Below, piece after piece: positions 1 through 6,128 of a stretch of 8,882 nucleotides of DNA; within the stretch, counting starts at the first letter, position 1, and each line of letters starts with the position of its first letter. The notes beneath the pieces are model-generated. The model saw nothing but the letters and a program-made list of their open reading frames with translations. It did no database searches and was not told where the DNA came from. Both the position numbers and the translations under genes were made by a program. The DNA lies in contig CASFUI010000123.1 of NCBI GenBank assembly GCA_949297565.1, positions 1 through 8,882 on the forward strand. The letters are read 5' to 3'. This DNA comes from an uncultured Eubacteriales bacterium (GTDB lineage Bacteria; Bacillota; Clostridia; Lachnospirales; Lachnospiraceae).

Positions 1-1
1 A

Positions 2-394
2 GGTTTTGAGACACTCTGCGAGGCAGGATATGACCCAAGAAACGCATATTTCGAGTGTATCCATGAGATGAAGCTTATCGTTGACCTTATCTATCAGTCA
101 GGTTTTGCCGGAATGAGATATTCTATCTCAAACACAGCAGAGTACGGTGATTACATAACAGGTCCTAAGATTATCACAGATGAAACAAAGAAGACAATGA
201 AGAAGATTCTTTCAGATATTCAGGACGGTACATTTGCTAAAGACTTCCTGCTGGATATGTCTGAGGCAGGTGGACAGGTTCACTTTAAGGCTATGAGAAA
301 GCTTGCATCTGAGCATCCTTCTGAGAAGATTGGTGAGGAAATCAGAAAGCTTTATAGCTGGAACAACGAATCTGACAAGTTAATCAACAACTAA
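2..394 (+). CDS. ilvC: ketol-acid reductoisomerase, C-terminal part (5' end outside window)
   Basis: This is the last 130 residues of acetohydroxyacid isomeroreductase. The enzyme converts acetolactate or acetohydroxybutyrate to the dihydroxy acids of valine, leucine and isoleucine synthesis, using NADPH and Mg2+ in the cytoplasm. The reading frame is open from position 2, and the methionine codon at 68 is internal, not the start. The visible part is the helical C-terminal domain. It has the motif YFECIHEMKLIVDLIYQ with the metal-binding glutamates, then MRYSISNTAEYGDY, which contains the substrate-contacting serine. GPKIITDETKK and GTFAKDF follow, all in family order. The ending, around W120 of the visible part, suits a class I enzyme of roughly 330-340 residues. 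The gene is followed at once by a strong hairpin terminator. The identification is secure; only the 5' part is missing. Confidence 0.97.
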   Translation, partial: GFETLCEAGYDPRNAYFECIHEMKLIVDLIYQSGFAGMRYSISNTAEYGDYITGPKIITDETKKTMKKILSDIQDGTFAKDFLLDMSEAGGQVHFKAMRKLASEHPSEKIGEEIRKLYSWNNESDKLINN

Positions 395-427
395 TTTACT
401 CGCTCATACTGAGAGAATAAGTTAAAT

Positions 428-459
428 ATACCCCGCCGCTTGCGGCGGGGTATTGTATT
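428..459 (+). terminator. rho-independent terminator of ilvC
   Basis: A perfect GC-rich inverted repeat pairs 428-438 with 443-453 (stem half ATACCCCGCCG) around the loop CTTG. The following tract, TGTATTA, is a poor U-run, so termination may be incomplete. Read-through could supply the lipoprotein gene, which has no clear promoter of its own. Confidence 0.88.
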
Positions 460-469
460 AAAATCGGCA

Positions 470-487
470 GGCGTATGCAGATACGCC
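470..487 (+). other. short leader hairpin before the lipoprotein ribosome binding site
   Basis: A perfect 7-bp stem (GGCGTAT with ATACGCC) closes on a GCAG loop. It ends 5 nt before the GGAG ribosome binding site of the next gene. It has no T-run, so it is not a terminator. It could affect translation or mRNA stability; that role is inference. Confidence 0.45.
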
Positions 488-492
488 GGAAT

Positions 493-496
493 GGAG
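493..496 (+). promoter_or_regulatory. ribosome binding site that sets the lipoprotein start
   Basis: GGAG lies 6 nt before the ATG at 503. The in-frame ATG at 491 and TTG at 440 lack a comparable site, and the TTG sits inside the ilvC terminator. The 503 start also gives a compact lipoprotein signal peptide. Confidence 0.6.
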
Positions 497-502
497 TTGG
501 AA

Positions 503-1258
503 ATGAACGGATTTGCAGAATATAAAAAATCTAAAAGGCTTCTGGCGGCGTTTCTGGCAGCTTCGGCACTGTCGCTTACGGCTTGCGGCGGTTATGAGAA
601 TGTAAAGAATACTCAGCCGGCGTCACAGGAACAGACCGTTGCGGCAAAAGAGACTGCAGCAGCAGATACGGAGCCTGCGACTGAAGAAAGAAAAACCGGC
701 GTCGATACTATTTCGCTTTATTTGGATCACAAGGACACGGGAATACATGAACTGGCGGAACAATATTCCTCAGCATGGGTTAAGGGACAGGATATTGTAA
801 GTTTTGATGCGTTTGGCTGTGATGAGCAGACATTTTCATCAAACGGAATGAATTTTAAGAATTTGTGGGAGAGCTACTGGACACAGTATGAAGGGTATGA
901 GAATTCAAGGATAGGTTATATTGTTAGTTTTAAGCTCAAGACCGGAGAGGAAATCAAACAGACGATAACCGAGCCGGAGGATGTTTTTTCGTATAGAAAT
1001 TATATTGAGAACTATCTGTATGATGACATTAATCAGGTGCAGGGAGAGTGGTACAGTCATCTGCTGCAGTCGGAGGTGACTGATAAGACGCGAATGACGT
1101 CAATTAAGTTTACCGCAGGAGAGGATATAGATAAGGTTGGAGATACTATCACCCTCACGGCATTTGTATATAATTCAGACAGCGATTTTGATGAGCATGG
1201 AAATTATACAGGCGATGTCAGCTATACAGTTACAATCAAAGACTCCGCAGCAGGCTGA
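503..1258 (+). CDS. predicted lipoprotein of unknown function
   Basis: A 251-residue secreted lipoprotein. The N-terminus has basic residues (KKSKR, 8-12), a hydrophobic stretch (13-25) and the lipobox LTAC, so the predicted lipidated residue is Cys28 followed by GG. Residues about 32-60 are rich in Ala, Thr, Glu and Gln, a typical flexible tether. The rest (about 64-251) looks like a mixed alpha/beta globular domain with aromatic-rich segments such as YWTQYEGYENSRIGYIVSF. It ends in a beta-rich part (DTITLTAFVYNSDSDFD, then YTVTIKD). I recognise no family motif or catalytic signature. The start is chosen for the GGAG site and the compact signal peptide. The PIG-L-type membrane protein follows 70 nt downstream with no terminator between them, so the two are probably co-transcribed and may act together at the cell surface. 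A binding or ligand-presenting role is only a guess. Confidence 0.82.
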   Translation: MNGFAEYKKSKRLLAAFLAASALSLTACGGYENVKNTQPASQEQTVAAKETAAADTEPATEERKTGVDTISLYLDHKDTGIHELAEQYSSAWVKGQDIVSFDAFGCDEQTFSSNGMNFKNLWESYWTQYEGYENSRIGYIVSFKLKTGEEIKQTITEPEDVFSYRNYIENYLYDDINQVQGEWYSHLLQSEVTDKTRMTSIKFTAGEDIDKVGDTITLTAFVYNSDSDFDEHGNYTGDVSYTVTIKDSAAG

Positions 1259-1328
1259 TGGGGCTTTGATAACCGCGGCATTATGGCAGCGGGAATAAAG
1301 AATACTGCATCATAGGAATGGAGAAAAG

Positions 1329-2879
1329 ATGAATTTTAGAGACAAGGAAATAACATATTCGCAGAGACGCAGGAGATTTTGCGGTATTTTTGGGGCAATG
1401 ATTTTTTTGCTTATATTTATGCTTGTTTTTAATTTTAAAATTAGATATACCGCAGCGCAGGAAACGGAGGCGGAGGCTTTGTCGCTTACGCTTAACGCCG
1501 CATCGGGAAATAACTGCGATAATCTGTTGGATGACGCATACACATCAACTGTCTCATTTTCCGGGAAGGATGAGCTTACGGTTACAGGCAGCAAACCTAT
1601 GCAGGGAATTTACATAAAATGGGCTGAGCTGGGGGCTGACTGGCGTGTGAGCTATAACGGGAAGACTGTTGAGTATAAAGGTGAAGAATTTCTTCATCAC
1701 TATATAGATTTTGGAGAGACGGCTTGGAGCTGTACGATTTATTTTGACAGTGACGCGTCTGTCTGCGATTTATTCGCCTACGGAGAGGGAATTCTTCCGT
1801 CAAATGTACAGATTTGGGAAAAACCGTGTGAAATGGCAGATATTCTCGTTTTTTCGACACATGCGGACGATGAGATACTTTTTCTCGGAGGCGTGCTTGC
1901 AACATATGCAGGTCAGCAGGGACTGAATGTTCAGGTGGCATATATGACAAATTACTGGAACGGGGCAAAGGTGCGTGAACATGAGAAACTTGACGGACTT
2001 TGGGAGAGCGGTGTGCGCAATTATCCTGTAAACGGCGGTTTTGACGATATATACGCGGAGAGTCTTGAAGGGGCAATGAGTGTATATTCATATGATGACG
2101 TGCTGGCATTTGTTACAGAACAGATAAGGAGGTTTAAGCCTTTAGTCTGCGTTACGCAGGATCTAAACGGCGAATACGGGCACGGAGGTCATATGCTTCT
2201 CGCCAAGTCAGTGTGCGAGGCGGTTGACAACAGTGCGGATGCGTCCTTTAACTCTGAGTCTGCGGAAAAATACGGAGTTTGGGATGTTCCAAAGACATAC
2301 CTTCATCTGTACGGAGAGAATAAAATTACAATGGATTTGCGGGTGCCGCTGGACAAGATGAACAACAGAACGGCGGTTGAAGTGGCATCCGATGCGTATT
2401 TACAGCATATTTCACAGCAGTGGTGCTGGTTTTACGTGTCTGATGACTACGAGTACAGCTGCGCGGATTTCGGCCTTTACAGGACGACAGTGGGAAGTGA
2501 TACAGGCAATGATATGCTCGAAAATATAACAACATATGAAGAACAGGAAAGCATAGCAGAGAGCTCAAGGGCTGCCGAGGAAGAGTCAAGGAGACAGGCG
2601 GAGGAAGCCTTAAATTCACAGAGAAAAGACGCCGCGGATACGCAGGTACAGTCGTCCGGGACAAAGAGCAGCAAAGTTTTGCCTGTTGTTATAGTTGTTT
2701 TAATGGCTGCCGTATTGTTGACTGCGATTTTCGCGTACAGTAATTATATGAACAAAAGACGCCGGAGGGCAGGACATAAAGGCGGACGAAACGGCGGTGT
2801 TAAGAGCCGGTCCGGAGCAGGCAGCGTAAGAAGAAACAGCAGGGGGAATAATGGCGGTAATAGGAACGGTCGCAGATAG
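1329..2879 (+). CDS. bitopic membrane protein with extracytoplasmic PIG-L/LmbE-type deacetylase domain
   Basis: A 516-residue protein. The N-terminus carries RRRR (13-16) before a membrane helix at about 17-36, so the following domain should face outward. Residues about 50-165 look beta-rich (LDDAYTSTVSFSG, GIYIKW) and recall a discoidin or carbohydrate-binding sandwich; this is inference. Residues about 172-385 carry the PIG-L hallmarks: THADDE with His178, Asp180 and Asp181, the variant of the usual (A)HPDDE, and GHGGH with His285 and His288. These are the expected zinc ligands and catalytic Asp of enzymes that remove N-acetyl groups from sugars. An acidic, Glu/Ser/Ala-rich segment (about 398-448) follows, then a second membrane helix (about 450-471). 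The protein ends in a 45-residue cytoplasmic tail very rich in Arg, Gly and Asn. The start has GGAG 5 nt upstream. The substrate is unknown; cell-wall or surface-glycan amino sugars are likely. The 3' end overlaps the next gene by 29 nt in another frame. Confidence 0.87.
   Translation: MNFRDKEITYSQRRRRFCGIFGAMIFLLIFMLVFNFKIRYTAAQETEAEALSLTLNAASGNNCDNLLDDAYTSTVSFSGKDELTVTGSKPMQGIYIKWAELGADWRVSYNGKTVEYKGEEFLHHYIDFGETAWSCTIYFDSDASVCDLFAYGEGILPSNVQIWEKPCEMADILVFSTHADDEILFLGGVLATYAGQQGLNVQVAYMTNYWNGAKVREHEKLDGLWESGVRNYPVNGGFDDIYAESLEGAMSVYSYDDVLAFVTEQIRRFKPLVCVTQDLNGEYGHGGHMLLAKSVCEAVDNSADASFNSESAEKYGVWDVPKTYLHLYGENKITMDLRVPLDKMNNRTAVEVASDAYLQHISQQWCWFYVSDDYEYSCADFGLYRTTVGSDTGNDMLENITTYEEQESIAESSRAAEEESRRQAEEALNSQRKDAADTQVQSSGTKSSKVLPVVIVVLMAAVLLTAIFAYSNYMNKRRRRAGHKGGRNGGVKSRSGAGSVRRNSRGNNGGNRNGRR
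2841..2846 (+). promoter_or_regulatory. ribosome binding site inside the upstream gene
   Basis: AGGGGG ends 4 nt before the ATG at 2851, inside the last codons of the PIG-L-type gene. Its position supports an overlapping start and translational coupling of the two genes. Confidence 0.6.
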
Positions 2880-3516
2880 ATTATATGAGGCAAGAACAAG
2901 AAAGGCAGTTTCTGAGATAAAAAAGAAATGTCCGAGACTTCCGGTAGTTATGCATAAGGTGTGTGTGCCAAAAGGGGAGAACAGAGCTGAGGCATTGGTG
3001 AGAGCGGTTGTACTGCGCGATATAGATGCCGCTGTTATCGAGCTGGAGGAATTGTATGATATGGAGCAGAGGCTATCACAGCTGGCTGAAAATGTTTGCG
3101 CCGCGCTCATTTTTAAAGCCGGAAATCCAGGAAATGTGCTTATTACCAGAAAACATGCAGCGAAGTTCGGACATGCTGTTGTTGAGTGTGATTCCGCGGA
3201 TGCTATGAGGCAGCTTGAGAAAATTTATGACGGTATTATATGCAGGGCTGCTGAACATGACGCTGCGGCTGAAATTAACAGACTTGAGAGCGGATTATGT
3301 GATGCTCTGTTTCTGTCTACCGACCGTGTTAAAATACTCAGGTGCGACCGCATGAGGGGAATTTCATACCGTTATTACAGCGGCAGTGAGAATGATACGA
3401 GACGCGGAAAGGCAGTTTGGGTTGTCGTGACAAGAAAAGACAACAGCGGTCTTTTGAGCGTTCTTAGCCGGCTTTCGGACAGGAAAACAGTTGAAGTGCT
3501 TGCAAAGTCCCGGTAA
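2851..3516 (+). CDS. degenerate hydroxymethylbilane synthase (HemC)-like protein without the cofactor domain
   Basis: A 221-residue protein without signal peptide or membrane helix. It follows the HemC (porphobilinogen deaminase) pattern in order. IGTVADRL (4-11) matches IGTRxSxLA. ALVRAVVLRDIDAAVIELEEL (48-68) matches the segment around DIAVHSLKDLP. NVCAALIFKAGNPGNVLITR (81-100) matches the LAAVxxREDPRDALxxR segment that closes this stretch. RLESGLCDALFLSTDRVKIL (144-163) matches KLDxGEYDAIILAxAGLKRL. The last 36 residues match the GQGALAIExRxDD...LxDxxT...xxER segment. It stops where the third domain, holding the dipyrromethane-binding Cys, would begin. Catalytic features are lost: the Arg of GTR is Val7, the KD pair is Glu66-Glu67, and the SLRR motif is absent. 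Enzymatic HemC activity is therefore unlikely. What remains is a two-domain fold like a periplasmic binding protein, perhaps a tetrapyrrole or anion sensor (inference). No third domain appears in any frame after 3516. The homology call is mine by eye, without alignment software. Confidence 0.6.
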   Translation: MAVIGTVADRLYEARTRKAVSEIKKKCPRLPVVMHKVCVPKGENRAEALVRAVVLRDIDAAVIELEELYDMEQRLSQLAENVCAALIFKAGNPGNVLITRKHAAKFGHAVVECDSADAMRQLEKIYDGIICRAAEHDAAAEINRLESGLCDALFLSTDRVKILRCDRMRGISYRYYSGSENDTRRGKAVWVVVTRKDNSGLLSVLSRLSDRKTVEVLAKSR

Positions 3517-3631
3517 AACAGCGGGTATCATATTTTAAGAAAGATTATTTGCTTGTCATACAGATTATGGCTGAACTGTTACTAAGTTTATGAAAAATTT
3601 AGAAAATAGCATTTTTTTGTCGAACACAATA

Positions 3632-3640
3632 TGTTATGAT
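3632..3640 (+). promoter_or_regulatory. extended -10 promoter of the mecA-suf operon
   Basis: TGTTATGAT is an extended -10 (TGn followed by TATGAT at 3635-3640). It sits 59 nt upstream of the mecA start in an AT-rich gap. A T-run at 3612-3618 lies where a -35 would be, but there is no good TTGACA. The 182-nt gap 3517-3698 shows no convincing terminator for the upstream gene. Confidence 0.55.
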
Positions 3641-3698
3641 AAGAAAAATTATTGTTAAGTTAAATATTATAAACAAGTTGCAGTAAGGGAGGCTACAT

Positions 3699-4451
3699 AT
3701 GGAGTTTAAAAAAATAGATGATACAAAATTTCAATGTCTGCTTTTTGAGGAGGACTTGGAGGAAAATAATATTTCGTTAGATGATTTTTTCAGAAATGAC
3801 ACAGAAAAGATACACGGACTTCTCGATGTTGTTCTGGAGGAGGCGAGGAAGAGCATAGGCATAATGCCTGGGGGAGACGTAATGTCTTTACAGCTTGCGC
3901 CGCAGCCTAATCATTCACTGCTTCTCACTATATCTGCCGGAAGAGATGAGTTTTCTGATATGCTCAAGCAGGCAGGAAAGAGAGCCGCAGAAGCATTTGC
4001 TGGATTTCAGAAAGAGAAGGAGAGCAATATCATAAAAAATAGTGACGACGCTGGCGCTCAGAGTGTAGCTGCAGCAGAGTTTAAGCAGGTGGGCGGTGAT
4101 TCGCCAGAGTTTTATGCCGTTGACTGTGAAGGAGGAAGAGTTGGCTATGACAATGCGATATGCAGATTTGTGTCGCTTGAGGAATTTGAACATTTCTGCA
4201 CTCAGAGCCGCAGGACATGGGGGCTTCACAATTCGCTTTACAAGGACAACAGCGATGGAAGGCTCTATCTGACAATGGAGCGAAAAAGATGCTCAAGGAC
4301 AAAATTTGAGCAGTTTGTCAATGATTTAATGGAATACGGTGAATTTATTCCTTACAACAGGGAAAGAATTGGATATATCATGGAGCGTTATTCAATGATG
4401 ATTGCTGATAACGCAGTTAATATTACAAAAAAATATTGCGCGGGAGACTGA
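3699..4451 (+). CDS. mecA: MecA-family adaptor protein for ClpC
   Basis: A 250-residue cytoplasmic adaptor. MecA proteins deliver substrates to the ClpC-ClpP protease and promote ClpC assembly. The N-terminal domain (about 1-80) begins MEFKKIDDTKFQCLL and continues with a NISLDDFF segment, as in the substrate-binding MecA domain. A variable linker (about 95-135) is rich in Lys, Ala and Glu. The C-terminal ClpC-binding domain (about 138-250) shows the typical order: CRFVSLEEFEHFC, then SLYKDNSDGRLYLTME, then the final helical part ending DNAVNITKKYC. The length is usual for the family. AAGGGAGG (3685-3692) lies 6 nt before the ATG and fixes the start. It is first in an operon with the Fe-S assembly genes, and its stop is 3 nt before the next ATG. 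This suggests that proteolysis and Fe-S cluster supply are co-regulated. The family assignment is firm; the substrate is unknown. Confidence 0.88.
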   Translation: MEFKKIDDTKFQCLLFEEDLEENNISLDDFFRNDTEKIHGLLDVVLEEARKSIGIMPGGDVMSLQLAPQPNHSLLLTISAGRDEFSDMLKQAGKRAAEAFAGFQKEKESNIIKNSDDAGAQSVAAAEFKQVGGDSPEFYAVDCEGGRVGYDNAICRFVSLEEFEHFCTQSRRTWGLHNSLYKDNSDGRLYLTMERKRCSRTKFEQFVNDLMEYGEFIPYNRERIGYIMERYSMMIADNAVNITKKYCAGD

Positions 4452-4454
4452 GAT

Positions 4455-5180
4455 ATGCTTGAATTAAGAGATGTGTGTTTTCGTGTAAGTGAAAACTCAA
4501 AAGAAAAAGAGATACTTAAAAATATTAATTTAAAGATTGATGAACATTTTGTTGCGATTACCGGACCTAACGGCGGCGGCAAGTCTACGCTTGCAAAGAT
4601 TATCGCGGGTATTGAAAAGCCTGTTTCAGGCAAGATTTTGCTTGACGGCGAGGATATTACCGATATGTCGATAACGGAGCGTGCAAAGATCGGTATAAGC
4701 TTTGCCTTTCAGCAGCCTGTCAGGTTTAAAGGGCTTACAGTGAGAGATTTAATTACGCTTGCAAGCGGAAAGAAAATATCAATTACCGAGGCCTGCTCAT
4801 ATCTGTCGGAGGTAGGGCTTTGTGCCAAGGATTATATTAACAGAGAGGTTAATTCATCACTGTCAGGAGGAGAGCTTAAGAGAATTGAGATTGCGATGAT
4901 TATCGCGAGACAGACAAAGCTCACTCTTTTTGACGAGCCGGAGGCAGGAATTGATTTGTGGAGTTTTAATAACCTTATTCGTGTGTTTGAATCGCTTCAT
5001 GAAAAGATAAACGGCTCGATAATTATTATTTCTCATCAGGAGAGAATTCTTAATATTGCCGATAAGATAATTGTTCTCGCCGGCGGTGAAGTTACTGCTG
5101 AGGGAACAAAGGAGGAGGTTATGCCTAAGCTTCTCGCGTCGTCAGAGGCATGTTCGACGCTTTTGGACAAGCTGGCATAA
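4455..5180 (+). CDS. sufC: SufC-like Fe-S cluster assembly ATPase
   Basis: A 241-residue ABC-type ATPase that powers the SUF Fe-S scaffold in the cytoplasm; it is not a transporter component. The Walker A motif is GPNGGGKST (37-45), the Q-loop region is FAFQQP, the signature is LSGGELKRIEI (136-146), the Walker B is LTLFDEPEAGID with Asp160-Glu161, and the switch His is His194 in ISHQ. The sequence SGGE(L)KRIEI and an acidic or Gly residue in place of the usual D-loop are SufC-like, though DEPEAGID departs from the common DEIDSGLD of SufC. No membrane partner is encoded nearby, and the SufB-like gene follows 30 nt downstream, which supports the role. The ribosome binding site GGGAG lies within the last codons of mecA. 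Together with the next gene this forms the minimal C-B pair known from strict anaerobes and archaea, where SufD, SufS and SufU are absent. Confidence 0.9.
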   Translation: MLELRDVCFRVSENSKEKEILKNINLKIDEHFVAITGPNGGGKSTLAKIIAGIEKPVSGKILLDGEDITDMSITERAKIGISFAFQQPVRFKGLTVRDLITLASGKKISITEACSYLSEVGLCAKDYINREVNSSLSGGELKRIEIAMIIARQTKLTLFDEPEAGIDLWSFNNLIRVFESLHEKINGSIIIISHQERILNIADKIIVLAGGEVTAEGTKEEVMPKLLASSEACSTLLDKLA

Positions 5181-5210
5181 TTAATAAAGGCAGAAAGGAG
5201 ACAGATTAAG

Positions 5211-6128
5211 ATGGATTCATTACAGAAAAGCATGCTGGAAAAGATTGCGGATTTGCATGGAGTTCCGGAGGGAGCATACAATATACGCTCTAACGGCGCT
5301 CTTGCGGCAAGAAACACAACAGCCAATATTGATATAGTTACGAAAAAGGACAAGCCCGGCATAGATATTATAATTAAACCCGGCACAAAAAATGAGAGTG
5401 TTCATATTCCTGTAATTCTCAGTGAGAGTGGTTTAAAGGATATGGTTTACAATGATTTTTATATAGGTGACGATGCTGATGTTGTCATTGTGGCAGGCTG
5501 CGGCATACACAACTGCGGTGTCGATACGTCGGAGCACGACGGTATTCACACATTTTTTGTTGGGAAAAATGCCAGAGTAAAGTATGTTGAGAAGCACTAC
5601 GGGGAGGGTGACGGAACAGGTGAGAGAATTATGAATCCTACTACGGTAATTCACATTGATGACGGCGGTTATATGGAAATGGAGACTACGCAGATTAAGG
5701 GCGTGGACTCGACAAAAAGGGATACTGAGGCTGATTTAAAGGACGGAGCTACGCTTGTAATAAAAGAAAAAATTATGACTCACGGCAAACAGACTGCGGA
5801 GACTAATTTTACTGTGGATTTGAATGGCAGGGATTCAAGCGCGAATGTTATTTCCCGCTCAGTTGCCAAGGGCTCGTCAAAACAGATTTTTAACTCAAAT
5901 ATAAGAGGTAACAATCAGTGCTACGGACATACAGAGTGCGACGCTATTCTTATGGATGACGGTCATGTGAATGCAATTCCTTCACTCGAGGCAAATGATC
6001 TTGACGCAAGTCTTATACATGAGGCTGCAATCGGAAAGATTGCCGGTGAGCAGCTTATAAAGCTTATGACTTTAGGTCTTACCGAGCAGGAAGCAGAGGA
6101 ACAGATTATAAACGGGTTTATGAAATAA
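5211..6128 (+). CDS. sufB: SufB/SufD-family Fe-S scaffold protein, short anaerobe type
   Basis: A 305-residue scaffold protein, much shorter than E. coli SufB (about 495). It lacks the long N-terminal part and keeps the beta-helix core and the C-terminal helical domain. TECDAILM places Cys243 at the position of the essential SufB Cys (E. coli Cys405). The downstream HEAA motif (His270-Glu271) matches the SufB HEAT motif with nearly the same spacing (27 versus 28 residues). The C-terminus, GKIAGEQLIKL then LGLTEQEAEEQIINGF, is the SufC-contact helix region. A further cluster, Cys97-x2-His100-x-Cys102, followed by HDGIHTF with His109 and His113, is a candidate extra metal site. AAAGGAG (5194-5200) precedes the ATG by 10 nt. 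The fact that one gene carries the SufB Cys and no second SufB/SufD partner is seen suggests a homodimer working with SufC. The family is certain; exact cluster chemistry is inferred. Confidence 0.9.
   Translation: MDSLQKSMLEKIADLHGVPEGAYNIRSNGALAARNTTANIDIVTKKDKPGIDIIIKPGTKNESVHIPVILSESGLKDMVYNDFYIGDDADVVIVAGCGIHNCGVDTSEHDGIHTFFVGKNARVKYVEKHYGEGDGTGERIMNPTTVIHIDDGGYMEMETTQIKGVDSTKRDTEADLKDGATLVIKEKIMTHGKQTAETNFTVDLNGRDSSANVISRSVAKGSSKQIFNSNIRGNNQCYGHTECDAILMDDGHVNAIPSLEANDLDASLIHEAAIGKIAGEQLIKLMTLGLTEQEAEEQIINGFMK

Noticed and set aside
68..70. ATG 68 as the start of a 108-residue gene
   Set aside because: The frame is open to position 2 and the residues before it (FETLCEAGYDPRNAYFECIHE) are conserved IlvC sequence, so it is internal.
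440..502. Longer lipoprotein start at TTG 440 or ATG 491
   Set aside because: TTG 440 lies inside the ilvC terminator hairpin. ATG 491 lacks a proper ribosome binding site. ATG 503 has GGAG at the right distance and a compact signal peptide.
1597..2109. 170-residue open frame on the minus strand
   Set aside because: It lies fully antisense to the PIG-L catalytic domain, whose motifs are intact. The translation is rich in His, Arg, Pro and Ser and matches nothing I know.
2700..3110. 136-residue open frame on the minus strand
   Set aside because: It runs antisense to two well-supported genes and has Ser/Ala-rich low-complexity composition typical of a shadow frame. No ribosome binding site or family motif was found.
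3517..3698. Missing HemC third domain hidden by a frameshift
   Set aside because: All three forward frames after 3516 were read. None shows the LEGGC-type cofactor motif, and the region is AT-rich with promoter features.
4455..5180. ABC transporter ATPase
   Set aside because: No permease or binding-protein gene is adjacent. The signature region resembles SufC, and a SufB-family gene follows directly.
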